Origin: Anatilimnocola aggregata
GTDB taxonomy: Bacteria > Planctomycetota > Planctomycetia > Pirellulales > Pirellulaceae
Assembly: GCF_007747655.1 (NCBI RefSeq)
Contig: NZ_CP036274.1
Coordinates: forward strand, 6,076,001-6,140,000
Direction: 5' to 3'
Length of the DNA stretch: 64,000 nt
The notes under the pieces are model-generated. The model made no database searches, had not been told where the DNA came from, and saw only the letters and a list, made by a program, of their open reading frames with translations. Below are positions 9,445-17,855 of the stretch, piece after piece. Both the position numbers and the translations under genes were made by a program. Position 1 is the first letter of the stretch. Each line of letters begins with the position of its first letter.

Positions 9445-9729
9445 ATGAACGCATCCTTCGAGTGTGAACTTTGCCTCCGTCTGCTCAAAGGAAAAGGGAG
9501 CCGGCATCACCTCATACCACGAGCCTGTCATCGTCGCACCTGGTTTCGCAATCGTTACTCGCGCGAGCAACGGCTGTCGACCATCGAGCTTTGCAGCGAT
9601 TGCCATGCAGCCATTCACGACTTGATTCCGGACGAGCGCGAGCTGGGCCGGTCGTATTTCACGGTCGAGTTGCTGGCGAGTCATCCGGCCGTCGCTAAAT
9701 ATTTAGTGTGGGTCCGCAAGCAGAAGTAA
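9445..9729 (+). CDS. Small HNH-type nuclease-like protein
   Basis: A 94-residue protein with CELC near the N-terminus, RHHLIPRACH at residues about 20-29 and ELCSDCHAAIHDL at about 50-62. Paired CxxC motifs bracketing a HH/H metal site are the pattern of small HNH-fold proteins. It starts 38 bases after the SUMF1/SMP-30 gene on the same strand. Planctomycete genomes carry many orphan proteins of this size and a DNA substrate cannot be inferred. Confidence 0.72.
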   Translation: MNASFECELCLRLLKGKGSRHHLIPRACHRRTWFRNRYSREQRLSTIELCSDCHAAIHDLIPDERELGRSYFTVELLASHPAVAKYLVWVRKQK

Positions 9730-9859
9730 TCTCACAGCCAAGACTGGCATCTCGCGCGGCCAACTGCTAGGGTAGATCGACGTGGCAGCTATCGAATGCC
9801 TGCCGCAGCCGAAGCAAATGGCTTCTGGCTCCCGCCTTTCCTTCCTAGGAGAATGAATC

Positions 9860-10471
9860 ATGTCGAAGTGGAATACCTTGCTCCTTACCGGTGTTGTTGC
9901 AGCGTGCATCAGCACTGTTTACGCCGCCGATAAAGCGCCTACCGCCGAAAAGGCCCCTGCTGTGCTCGAACACAAAGTGAAAAATATTGCCGGGCAAGAA
10001 GTCGATCTGTCGAAGTACAAGGGAAAAGTGCTGCTGGTGGTTAATGTCGCCAGCCGCTGCGGCTTGACCGACCAATATGAACAACTTCAAGGACTGCACG
10101 ATAAGTACAGCGACAAGGGCTTGGCCGTGATGGGTTTCCCTTGCAATCAATTCGGCAAGCAAGAGCCCGGTTCAGAGGCTGATATCGCCGCCTTTTGCAC
10201 GAAGGATTACGGCGTGAAGTTCGATATGTTCTCGAAGCTCAACGTCAACACGATCAAGAAGGACGGCAAAGTGATCGAGGAAGCCGACCCGTTTTATCAG
10301 AGCCTGACTTCGACCGAAACGAAGCCAGCCGGTAAGGGAAACATCACCTGGAATTTCGAGAAGTTCGTTATCGGTCGCAATGGCGAAGTGGTCGCCCGCT
10401 TTGCTCCCCGCACTTCACCCGACGATGCCGAAGTAGTGAAGGTGATCGAAGCCGAACTGGCCAAGAAATAA
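9860..10471 (+). CDS. Exported glutathione peroxidase-family thiol peroxidase
   Basis: A 203-residue protein with a cleavable signal peptide (about 1-22, ending VYAAD) followed by a thioredoxin-fold GPx domain. The peroxidatic Cys67 is in VASRCGLT, the FPCNQFGKQEPG motif contains the Gln and second Cys, and WNFEKFVI supplies the catalytic Trp/Asn. Bacterial members mostly use thioredoxin rather than glutathione. Export distinguishes it from cytoplasmic BtuE. A strong terminator follows at 10508-10550. Confidence 0.93.
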   Translation: MSKWNTLLLTGVVAACISTVYAADKAPTAEKAPAVLEHKVKNIAGQEVDLSKYKGKVLLVVNVASRCGLTDQYEQLQGLHDKYSDKGLAVMGFPCNQFGKQEPGSEADIAAFCTKDYGVKFDMFSKLNVNTIKKDGKVIEEADPFYQSLTSTETKPAGKGNITWNFEKFVIGRNGEVVARFAPRTSPDDAEVVKVIEAELAKK

Positions 10472-10507
10472 TTAGTCAAGCCACCGAACAATAAATCGCT
10501 TCGCTTC

Positions 10508-10550
10508 AGCCCCCGGTCGGTTATCTTGCCGACCGAGGGGCTGTTTTTTT
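10508..10550 (+). terminator. Rho-independent terminator after glutathione peroxidase
   Basis: A GC-rich hairpin pairs AGCCCCCGGTCGG (10508-10520) with CCGACCGAGGGGCT (10529-10542) around an 8-nt loop and is followed by seven T residues (10544-10550). It directly abuts the stop of purQ on the opposite strand, separating the convergent genes. Confidence 0.93.
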
Positions 10551-11349
10551 AGCCGAAGAAGCGGACTGCGTTCTCGAATACAGCCACGCCATCGCCCCGT
10601 TCGCGCAGTTCGCGAGTCCAGCGCGGATGATGCGTCGGATCGATGTGGCGTTCGGGGTGCGGCATCAAACCGAAGACGCGGCCGGTGTCATCACACAAAC
10701 CGGCAACATTGCGCTGCGCGCCATTAGGATTCAGGGGGTAGGGGAGCAACCCTGCTTCCGTCAACTTCGCATCCGGGGCGGAGCCATCTTGAGGCAGGTC
10801 ATATCGCAACGTGAGTTGCCCGGCGGAATCCAACTGATTGAGCGTGGCTTCGTCGCGGGCGATGAACTTTCCTTCGGCATGTGCGATCGGCAGGTACATC
10901 GATTCGATCCCCTGCAAGAAGACGCATTTCTGGCTGGCGGTGCGTAGCCAAATCCAACGATCTTCGAACTTGCCGCTGTCGTTGAGAGTAAGCGTAGCTT
11001 GCGGCTCATCCGCGCGATCGGGAAGCAAGATGCCGGACTTGATCAAGATTTGAAAGCCGTTGCAAATTCCCAGGATCAGTTTTCCTGCAGCGCGAAATTC
11101 CTGCAGCGTGTCGCGCAAGTGATGACGAATCTGGTTGCCGAAGATCCGCCCCGCGGCGATATCGTCGCCATAGCTGAAACCGCCGGGAATGCTGAGGATC
11201 TGAAAATCGGCGGCCAGGACGGGGCGCTCGAGAAGACGATTGAGATGCACCACCTCGGCCTTAGCGCCGGCGGTTTCAAACGCGAAAGCTGTTTCCTGGT
11301 CGCAATTGCTTCCCGGGGCCCGCAAGATCAACACGCGCGGAGTTGCCAT
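10549..11349 (-). CDS. purQ: Phosphoribosylformylglycinamidine synthase glutaminase subunit
   Basis: A 266-residue class I glutamine amidotransferase subunit supplying ammonia to FGAM synthase in purine synthesis. The nucleophile is Cys96 in LILGICNGFQIL; GGFSYGDDIAAG and the C-terminal GLMPHPERH triad residues are present. It is somewhat longer than small PurQ proteins (about 225), resembling the longer variant. No purL or purS is adjacent. Confidence 0.95.
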   Translation of the reverse strand: MATPRVLILRAPGSNCDQETAFAFETAGAKAEVVHLNRLLERPVLAADFQILSIPGGFSYGDDIAAGRIFGNQIRHHLRDTLQEFRAAGKLILGICNGFQILIKSGILLPDRADEPQATLTLNDSGKFEDRWIWLRTASQKCVFLQGIESMYLPIAHAEGKFIARDEATLNQLDSAGQLTLRYDLPQDGSAPDAKLTEAGLLPYPLNPNGAQRNVAGLCDDTGRVFGLMPHPERHIDPTHHPRWTRELRERGDGVAVFENAVRFFG

Positions 11350-11563
11350 CGCTCCATCCCTATCAAAATCGCTGCTTTGCTCAGCTTGACTTGTGCCAAA
11401 ACCTGAACTGCCAGCGTAACAAGCGAGCCCGGTTTTCGGTAGGCGGCAGGCGGTGGCAGCGACCGTAACAATCGGGCACAGTTCGTCCGTTTCGCCTATT
11501 TCCCCTGGCAGTCATTAGGGCGATAATTGAGTAGAGATTGATTCACAACCAGGAGGCGGGACC

Positions 11564-12007
11564 ATGCAAGCCAAAAAGATTTTGTTGCCAGTCGATTTTT
11601 CCACAGCGGGAGAAGCAGCGCTCAAGATGGCGACGATGCTCGCCCGCGACGGCGGCGGCACGCTGATTATTTTGCATGTGGAAGAACCGCCCATGGCCTA
11701 TGGCGGCGGCGAACTTTATTACGGACTCGTCGAGCCCGATCGAACCGAACTCTCGCGCATGTTGCACGAGATCAAGCCTTCCGATCCCAGCATCCCGGTT
11801 GTCTATCGCCTGGTAACGGGCGACCCGGCAACATCCGTGGTACAAGCAGCTGAAGAAGAAGGGGTCGACTTTATCGTCGTAGGGTCTCATGGACGAACCG
11901 GTCTCGGCAGGCTCTTGATGGGGAGCGTTGCCGAATCGATCGTGCGGCATGCCAAGTGTCCTGTCGTCACAGTCAAGGCACCAGCCCCTGCACCGAAGAA
12001 GGCATAA
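11564..12007 (+). CDS. Universal stress protein, UspA family
   Basis: A 147-residue single-domain Usp. The start MQAKKILLPVDFSTAGE and the ATP-binding loop VVGSHGRTGLGRLLMGSVAE near the C-terminus mark the ATP-binding subgroup. GGAGG lies upstream of the ATG at about 11551-11555. The gene converges on a small-membrane-protein operon with a hairpin between them. Its C-terminal KAPAPAPKKA tail is low complexity. Confidence 0.93.
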   Translation: MQAKKILLPVDFSTAGEAALKMATMLARDGGGTLIILHVEEPPMAYGGGELYYGLVEPDRTELSRMLHEIKPSDPSIPVVYRLVTGDPATSVVQAAEEEGVDFIVVGSHGRTGLGRLLMGSVAESIVRHAKCPVVTVKAPAPAPKKA

Positions 12008-12048
12008 AGCAGAATTGGCTCGTCTTGGCACACCACCAAGAAATGACA

Positions 12049-12090
12049 CGGCCCATCGTGAGGTTTTCACAATGGGCCGGATTTTGTTCT
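12049..12090 (+). terminator. Probable terminator between usp and the small membrane-protein operon
   Basis: CGGCCCAT and GTG (12049-12060) pair with CACAATGGGCCG (12068-12079) across a 7-nt loop, followed by GATTTTGTTCT. The T-tract is interrupted, so efficiency is uncertain. It lies between two convergent genes and could act in both directions. Confidence 0.65.
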
Positions 12091-12103
12091 GGATCTTGCT
12101 GTG

Positions 12104-12826
12104 TTAGGACCAGCGTTGCTCTTGTTGATTCGTCTGCTCGCCCAGGATCGAACCCTTCATCACCTGGCCACCGAGCGACGTAGTGAGCCCGTTGATTATT
12201 TCGGTCATCTGCCCTTCGAGCTGCTTCGGAACTGACTTGACGACTATGTCTCGCAGCAGTCCTAGGGCCGTTCCGACTGCTAAACCTTGTAGCTGGGTCG
12301 ATGCCGGTCCGAGCCACTCACTTAGGCCAGCCATTAGTTGCGATGGCTGTTTTGGTGCCCGTTCCGCCGGGGGAGCATAATTGGACGGACGACTGGCGGG
12401 CGACGGCTCGAAACTGCTGCCGCCGTTGTAGCTGCCCTGAGGCATGCTCCCTTGCGACGCAGACAGGTGACGAAACTTCGCATCTGCAAGTTCATCGGGC
12501 GACTTTTTCATCAGCATGTAGCCGCCGACAAAGCCGACCGCAGTGGCACCCGCGACCATCGGCCAAGGATGTCGTTCGACGTGATGGGCAAGGTTGAAAG
12601 CTTCGCCCACGGCGTCGACTGTTTCGCGAACTGAAGCCTTCACGTTATACACCGTGTCTTCCACGGCATGCTTAACGTTTTCAACTGTGTCGGCTGCACC
12701 CTGAACCGTGTCGGTGACCTGCTTCTCAAGCATTCCCAACTTTTCGGTCAAGGCGTGGCGAGTTTCGTCCATCTGGCCGCGAATTGCCAGGGTCTCTTGA
12801 ATGCTCATCTCTGCTGAGTGATCCAT
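12104..12826 (-). CDS. Membrane-anchored protein, DUF883/YqjD-like
   Basis: A 240-residue protein. An amphipathic helical region (about residues 10-90, with Thr/Val/Glu heptads) leads to a glycine-rich transmembrane segment (HPWPMVAGATAVGFVGGYML), the layout of ElaB/YqjD/DUF883 proteins that tether ribosomes or DNA to the inner membrane. The C-terminal half is low complexity and then amphipathic. The start at 12826 has AAGGAG 8 nt upstream and overlaps the upstream gene by 22 bases; an alternative ATG at 12808 would give a 4-base ATGA overlap. Last gene of a three-gene operon. Confidence 0.72.
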   Translation of the reverse strand: MDHSAEMSIQETLAIRGQMDETRHALTEKLGMLEKQVTDTVQGAADTVENVKHAVEDTVYNVKASVRETVDAVGEAFNLAHHVERHPWPMVAGATAVGFVGGYMLMKKSPDELADAKFRHLSASQGSMPQGSYNGGSSFEPSPASRPSNYAPPAERAPKQPSQLMAGLSEWLGPASTQLQGLAVGTALGLLRDIVVKSVPKQLEGQMTEIINGLTTSLGGQVMKGSILGEQTNQQEQRWS

Positions 12827-13245
12827 TGCACATTCTCCTTCAGCGCTCGGGCAGATTCGTCCGGCAGGGGATTGAATTCGTTAAACTTCCGCAGGGCACC
12901 ATAGAAGACGAGTCCGCCGCCAGCAGCGAGCAGGCCGCCAACAGCTCCAAAGCAGCCCCACAATGGCAACTCCGTCGTTGCCTGGAGTGCGTAAACCAGC
13001 ATAAAGGACAACAGCGTACCGCCGACCGAAACTAGCGCCAGACCAGTGACCAGCGAGATGACGGCTTGCTTGGTTTTCCGTACGTCTTCTTTCACTTCGG
13101 TACGAAACAAAGCCAACTGCTGCTTCATCAGATCTTGCGCGTCGGTGATAATTCCACTCACCAAGTGCGTCATACTCGGGGCAGAGTTTGACTCTGGCAG
13201 CGAATTAGCTGACGCCGGGCGATCAGATCGGAAGTCGGTCGCCAT
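12805..13245 (-). CDS. Phage holin-X/DUF1469-like membrane protein
   Basis: A 146-residue protein with an N-terminal soluble helix (LVSGIITDAQDLMKQQLALF, then TEVKEDVRKTKQ) and two adjacent transmembrane segments (about 64-85 and 95-117). This is the pattern of the putative Actinobacterial Holin-X/DUF1469 family, commonly found beside YqjD/ElaB-type genes in stress operons (E. coli yqjD-yqjE is the analogue). Five bases separate it from the gene before and it overlaps the next. Confidence 0.8.
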   Translation of the reverse strand: MATDFRSDRPASANSLPESNSAPSMTHLVSGIITDAQDLMKQQLALFRTEVKEDVRKTKQAVISLVTGLALVSVGGTLLSFMLVYALQATTELPLWGCFGAVGGLLAAGGGLVFYGALRKFNEFNPLPDESARALKENVQWITQQR

Positions 13246-13250
13246 GATCG

Positions 13251-13703
13251 TTAGCTCCGGCTCGTAGTGCAGGCTTTAGCCAGTAGAAACCCGACGCCAG
13301 CGGCGATGAGCACAGCCGGAATCGGATTCCGCTTGATCATGGTCGTCATGTCTTCGGCCATGCCGCTGAAGCCCTGCTCTTCGATGTACTTGCCTGTGTT
13401 TTCAAGCGTTTCGGCCACCGAACATGCAGCAGAATGCATCATGTCTTCTTCTTGTGGCGCGGCCGAGCGGAGGCTTTCGCCAGCCGACTTCAGCGAACTG
13501 CCGATTGCCGACTTCGCGTCAACGGCGCGATGCCCGACGTACGAAGCAGCTTGTTCAGCACCGTGCTTGACCGACGATGCAACGTTCTTGCTCATGTCAG
13601 CAACGTAGGTGCCAGCTTCATTCGCAATGTCAGTGGCGGCAGTGGCAAGGTTGCCAGCTGAATTTTCTTCGTTCTTGGTCCGTGGATTGGCAACGTTGGA
13701 CAT
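13251..13703 (-). CDS. YqjD/ElaB-like membrane-anchored stress protein
   Basis: A 150-residue protein with a long Ala/Ser-rich amphipathic region (about residues 18-85) and a C-terminal NPIPAVLIAAGVGFLLAKA segment, the hallmark tail anchor of ElaB/YqjD/YgaM proteins. First gene of the three-gene operon with the holin-X-like and second YqjD-like genes. A GGAG ribosome site precedes the ATG. Expression in stationary phase or stress is typical of the family; no promoter motif could be assigned here. Confidence 0.75.
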   Translation of the reverse strand: MSNVANPRTKNEENSAGNLATAATDIANEAGTYVADMSKNVASSVKHGAEQAASYVGHRAVDAKSAIGSSLKSAGESLRSAAPQEEDMMHSAACSVAETLENTGKYIEEQGFSGMAEDMTTMIKRNPIPAVLIAAGVGFLLAKACTTSRS

Positions 13704-14029
13704 GTCTAATCTCCTGCGTGAATTAAGTGGCTCCTCGCTGATAGGTCATCAGCATGCGAACTGTAGATTGCAATGGGCGTGCCAATATCCCGGCTGAGAG
13801 CGATTTGGCACTGCAACCTCCTTAGTTTGCCCCCAAACCCCGAAAAACACGGCCAAATCCTGCAATTTCGAATTTCCCTGACAAATCTGGATTTTGCACG
13901 ACTAATAGGAACATCGAGAATTACCCTGTTGGCACCTGAATGCGGATTCTCCAGACTGGTCGACCAGCAACCGCCGCCAATAATGCCATCCGGTCGAGAA
14001 AAATCCTTACAAGCAGAGAAGAGACAGTC
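13704..14029. promoter_or_regulatory. Divergent intergenic region, yqjD-like operon and tspO
   Basis: These 326 bases separate a minus-strand operon and a plus-strand gene, so promoters for both must lie here. I could not assign -35/-10 boxes or an operator with confidence. An in-frame ATG at 13940 could extend TspO but has no ribosome site. Confidence 0.4.
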
Positions 14030-14554
14030 GTGTCCCGAGCAACTTCCCATCCCGACAAGCTGTTGAACGGGGCCCAAACCAAGGCTGGCAATTGGAGCTG
14101 GCTAAACTTTGGCTTCGCCTTTCTCGTCACTTTTGCCGCAGCTGCTTTCGGAGCGTCTTTTCAGCCGGGCAGCTGGTATGCTTCGCTAACGCGGCCGCCC
14201 CTGACACCACCGAACTGGATCTTTGGTCCAGTCTGGACGCTCCTCTATTGCCTGATCGCTATTGCTGCCGGGCGCGCGGCCAATCGCAGTTCTCCTCAAC
14301 AGCGCGGCACGACGTGGGGCCTCTTTCTCATTCAGTTATTCTTGAACGCCGCGTGGTCCGCGATCTTTTTCGGCGCTCAGCAGCCGGGCTGGGCCGTGTT
14401 CGATATCGTTCTGCTCTGGCTGATGATTGCGGCCACCGCCTGGCACTTCGGTCGATTGGATCGAATCGCCGGCTGGCTCTTCGTACCCTATCTCGCCTGG
14501 GTCAGCTTCGCGACCTATTTGAACATCGGTTTTTGGTGGCTGAACCGGAGCTAG
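14030..14554 (+). CDS. tspO: TspO/MBR-family tryptophan-rich sensory protein
   Basis: A 174-residue five-helix membrane protein of the translocator/peripheral benzodiazepine receptor family, which binds porphyrins and is linked to oxidative and light stress. Family blocks are FQPGSWYASLTRPPLTPPNW, FGPVWTLLYCLI, LNAAWSAIFFG and PYLAWVSFATYLN. The GTG at 14030 is preferred, with GAGAAGAG just upstream and the normal family length; the ATG at 13940 would add 30 unlike residues. Confidence 0.92.
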   Translation: MSRATSHPDKLLNGAQTKAGNWSWLNFGFAFLVTFAAAAFGASFQPGSWYASLTRPPLTPPNWIFGPVWTLLYCLIAIAAGRAANRSSPQQRGTTWGLFLIQLFLNAAWSAIFFGAQQPGWAVFDIVLLWLMIAATAWHFGRLDRIAGWLFVPYLAWVSFATYLNIGFWWLNRS

Positions 14555-14567
14555 TTTGACGCTGCAG

Positions 14568-15329
14568 CTATTCCGTCACTTCGGTCGCCGAGTACGAATT
14601 GATCTGCCATTCAGCGAGGGTCGAACCCGGGGGAATTTCGCGTTTGGCAGAGATCCAGATCGAGCCATTGGTCGAGGGAACATGGCCGCGGACGACCTCG
14701 TAGCGAAGGGTAAAGTAGTCGGTGTTGCCCTGCACAGCGTGCGTTGTTATTTCAGCAAAAGCCAGTTCCAAGTCACTGTTCTTGGCGATGGCCGCGATGA
14801 TCGGACTCCGCTGGAAGGCTTCGAATTCTTTGCCCGCTTCAAGTTGCACTTTGTAGAAACTCTCCAGGTCGGTCCCGATGGCCGTGCGCCGGCCCGCCGT
14901 CGTGGCCACCTGATGCGCTTCGTGCATCTTGCCCTGGCGAAGTAGTTCTAGCCAATCGTCGACGAATCGCTGGGCCTCGCTGGTGGACCGAACTTCGCGA
15001 CTCAAGCGCTGGGCCACCGCCCAGCCGGCAAACAGCGCGGCCAGGCAGATGCCGCAGACGGCGGCATTTTTGCCGATGTAAGGCGGATCGCCGGTGCGCA
15101 ACTGGCGAAAGGCCAGAAGCGCGAGCGGAATGGCAATCAGCGGAACCCACCAAAGCAATGGCCCGATTAGTGCCAGAGGCGCAGCCAAGCCGGCGATGAG
15201 CGTCGCCACGGCCCACGGGCTGATGGCGCGATATTGCGGTAGTTCTGGTTCGCCGTGATTCTGGTCCATCATCGTATTGGCTGGCGAACTGCGTTCCATG
15301 GAGGAAGTCGATTGCATAAACCTGGCCAC
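14568..15329 (-). CDS. Hypothetical membrane protein
   Basis: A 253-residue protein of unknown function. Two or three hydrophobic helices (about residues 38-75 and 88-108) precede a soluble C-terminal domain of about 140 residues. The start is uncertain: GTG at 15329 is furthest upstream, with in-frame ATGs at 15317, 15299 and 15272. It lies 6 bases after the CvpA-like gene and is likely co-transcribed with it and with the pilT pair. The C-terminal part contains a threonine-rich beta-type region but no motif I recognise. Confidence 0.65.
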   Translation of the reverse strand: MARFMQSTSSMERSSPANTMMDQNHGEPELPQYRAISPWAVATLIAGLAAPLALIGPLLWWVPLIAIPLALLAFRQLRTGDPPYIGKNAAVCGICLAALFAGWAVAQRLSREVRSTSEAQRFVDDWLELLRQGKMHEAHQVATTAGRRTAIGTDLESFYKVQLEAGKEFEAFQRSPIIAAIAKNSDLELAFAEITTHAVQGNTDYFTLRYEVVRGHVPSTNGSIWISAKREIPPGSTLAEWQINSYSATEVTE

Positions 15330-15335
15330 TGCTGA

Positions 15336-15971
15336 CTACGGAGTCATTCCTTCGAGTTCTGAGTACTTCACGCGGCGATAGCGAAATTTGAAGGGGAACT
15401 CGCTCGTTGGATCGAACGCTTCAATGTTCAATTGAGCTTGGGTATCTTTCGGGTTCTCGACGCCGGAAAAATTGCTGCGACTCAGGTAGCCGCGCGACTC
15501 CTGCTGCATGAAGCCCAGCCACATCCGATCCGGCGCGAAACCGAGGAAGACGCGATCGGTTGGACCTTTCCAAGCGCCCATAGGTTCGGGATTGTTGAGC
15601 GGTGCCATCTGCAGAGTGAACGTCGTAAAGCAGACCAACAACCAGCCGCACCACAGGGCCAGAATCGTGCGTCCCGCCATTTCGACCGGCAGGATGAATT
15701 TGACTTGCTGCTTTGAGAGGCTATCGGTAATGCCACGAAAAGCACCGAAGAAAATAAAGAACAACACCCACACGGAGACAAAGTCCCAAAAATAGGTAGC
15801 GGCGGGAGACATGTCATAGGCGAATGTCGCGACGGGCTCATAAAAGTTGGTGGCCAGCAACATCGCCAGCAACAGGTTGATGAGCGTGATGCCGTTGCTC
15901 CACAGTCCATGAAACCACAAGGTGCCTGCAGTCAGGACCAGAATGAAAACCAGCAACATGGTCATTAGCAT
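15336..15971 (-). CDS. CvpA-like membrane protein
   Basis: A 211-residue protein with about four N-terminal hydrophobic segments (residues 5-22, 27-45, 59-78 and 98-118), matching the CvpA/colicin V production family in layout and length. A GGAGG site lies 10 nt upstream of the ATG. The C-terminal 90 residues are soluble and contain DRVFLGFAPDRMWLGFMQ. Sequence-level evidence is mainly the hydrophobic pattern, so assignment is moderate. Confidence 0.65.
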   Translation of the reverse strand: MLMTMLLVFILVLTAGTLWFHGLWSNGITLINLLLAMLLATNFYEPVATFAYDMSPAATYFWDFVSVWVLFFIFFGAFRGITDSLSKQQVKFILPVEMAGRTILALWCGWLLVCFTTFTLQMAPLNNPEPMGAWKGPTDRVFLGFAPDRMWLGFMQQESRGYLSRSNFSGVENPKDTQAQLNIEAFDPTSEFPFKFRYRRVKYSELEGMTP

Positions 15972-16034
15972 AAGTCAAAAACCTCCGCACAAACCGCTTC
16001 CATCACTGCTGAATCGACGACCGCCGAGCACCAC

Positions 16035-17855
16035 CTACTGCTTCAAGACTCGTTGCAGTTCGGGAAGTGAAGTCACCCCGAGCGCGATGAGCACGATTCC
16101 TTCTTCTTGCAACGACCGATTTCCCGCCTGCCTGGCGACTTGCTTTATCACTTCCAACTTGGGCTGCTGAATCAACGCTTGTTTCACTCGTTCGTCGAGC
16201 ACCAAGAATTCGTAAATGGCCGTCCGGCCAAAATAGCCCAGCCCACGACACTTGGGGCAGGTGGGCGGTATTTCGTGCTTCTTCATCGTCGCCAGTTGTT
16301 CCGGCGTCGGGGGCTGGTACTCGCGATAGATGTGATCGACTCGCCCCGGCGGAATGCCTAACCGTTGGCTCAATTCGGGAGTCAGCGGGATCGCCTGTTT
16401 GCAACTATCGCACAGCTTACGGATCAGTCGCTGATTGATTACCGCTCGCATCTGCTGGGCGAATTGCGGCATCGGCGGCTTCAGAGCGAGCAAACGCAAC
16501 AGCGCATCGGCTGCTTCTTTGGCCCGCAAACTGACAATGCCCAGCTTGGCATCGTCTTCGGCTTTTTGCGTTAGCACGCCGAGCACCGCCCCGCTGGTGA
16601 TGTTCGGAACGCAGAGGACCTCGGGCATTTTCAGCAAGACTTTGGGGAGCACCGATTCGATCGTTTCGCCGGCGGCGCTGTTCACGCGCTGGGCATTCAC
16701 GTTTTCAATTTCCGGCTCTTTTTGACCCGCGTCTTCAATCGAGATAAAGTCGCGGAGCAAGCGATCGGTAGCCCGCAGCGCGGCAACCCAAGTTGCGGTG
16801 AGACCATCGCCGGGCATCGCGCAAAATGCGACAACACCGGTGTTGCCCATTCCCAGGATTTCTTTCAGCTGATCCCGCTGCTTTTCGCGCATTCCCAACT
16901 CTTCGAGCGAGCGAATGTGCTTGGTAACGAGCAGGAGGGTGATCACAGCCCGCTCACCAGTTTGCGTCCCTTGCGACATCAAGATTGTGTCGTACTTGTT
17001 GCCGGCATATTCAATCTTCAGCTTGCCTTCTTGCTTACTGCGGCGATCGGCCGGGTTAAGCGCCGCGAGCTTCTTCAGCACGAACAGCATTTGATCGCCC
17101 CACTGGCGATTGAGCTGTTCCTTCTCGTGAATCTTCGGGTTGCCGGCGTGCCAGACGCCATCGACATAGTAGCGCAGCGCAACCGCATCGGCCGTGAAAT
17201 CGAGCATGACTTTTTCAGCTCGGTTTTCGAGTGCATCGGCGATCATCTTTTTCACCGGCACATAGGCGGGTGACTGCCGCGCCTCGATCATGTTCGCCTG
17301 GTTCACCGTGGCAATCGGTCCCGTCGCTTGCATATCGACGGCGGGGCCCAGTTCCCAAGGCTGCTTCTCTTCGACGGGGCCCTTTTTACCGCGGCCAATG
17401 TTCGCGATCACACGTTTGAAGTGATCGGGGGTTAGGACCTTCCGTTCGTTGGTAACACGCCCATTGCGCAGCGCGATGTAGGTGGCCAGCGGCGCGATAT
17501 AAGCAATAAGGATGAGAAAAAAGCCCGCGAGATAGATCGGAATCAGCATCGCGATGACGAACGTCAGCAAGAACGAGAAGACGACGATGGGATTCCAGAG
17601 ATCGGGGGGTAGCCCGATACTATTGCCAATCTCGCCGGAATCGCGATTGATCCAGTCAGTTGTTTTCACCCACATCCAAAAGACGAGCAGGAGCAACACG
17701 ATCTTCCAGATGGCCAGGTAAAAACCGCGGCCGCGAATCATCGCATGTGGATCTTCCAGGCCGGAGATATATTCGATGAATTGGGCCTGGGCAACGCCAG
17801 CGCCGATCAACACGATCAGCGCGGCGCCGATGCAGGACGTCACGATGCGAGACAT
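16035..17855 (-). CDS. GspE/PilB-family pseudo-ATPase with N-terminal membrane segments
   Basis: A 606-residue protein. Residues 1-24 look like a signal peptide (ending AQAQ) and hydrophobic segments follow at about 46-64 and 88-128; cytoplasmic GspE/PilB proteins have none of these. From about 200 it follows the secretion ATPase fold through ERAVITLLL, LGM..KQRDQLKEIL, INQRLIRKLC and the zinc region CDSC (482-485) to CPKC (533-536) with YFGRTAIYEFL. The nucleotide site is lost: the Walker A position reads AMPGDGLT (Lys replaced by Leu) and the Walker B position reads PEVLCVPNITS (no acidic GEIRD). Its start overlaps the stop of the intact pilT, so it is probably a structural or regulatory partner rather than a motor. 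Confidence 0.85.
   Translation of the reverse strand: MSRIVTSCIGAALIVLIGAGVAQAQFIEYISGLEDPHAMIRGRGFYLAIWKIVLLLLVFWMWVKTTDWINRDSGEIGNSIGLPPDLWNPIVVFSFLLTFVIAMLIPIYLAGFFLILIAYIAPLATYIALRNGRVTNERKVLTPDHFKRVIANIGRGKKGPVEEKQPWELGPAVDMQATGPIATVNQANMIEARQSPAYVPVKKMIADALENRAEKVMLDFTADAVALRYYVDGVWHAGNPKIHEKEQLNRQWGDQMLFVLKKLAALNPADRRSKQEGKLKIEYAGNKYDTILMSQGTQTGERAVITLLLVTKHIRSLEELGMREKQRDQLKEILGMGNTGVVAFCAMPGDGLTATWVAALRATDRLLRDFISIEDAGQKEPEIENVNAQRVNSAAGETIESVLPKVLLKMPEVLCVPNITSGAVLGVLTQKAEDDAKLGIVSLRAKEAADALLRLLALKPPMPQFAQQMRAVINQRLIRKLCDSCKQAIPLTPELSQRLGIPPGRVDHIYREYQPPTPEQLATMKKHEIPPTCPKCRGLGYFGRTAIYEFLVLDERVKQALIQQPKLEVIKQVARQAGNRSLQEEGIVLIALGVTSLPELQRVLKQ

Noticed and set aside
13940-14029. Longer TspO N-terminus from ATG at 13940
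   Set aside because: No ribosome site and the extra 30 residues are not family-like; GTG at 14030 has a good site.
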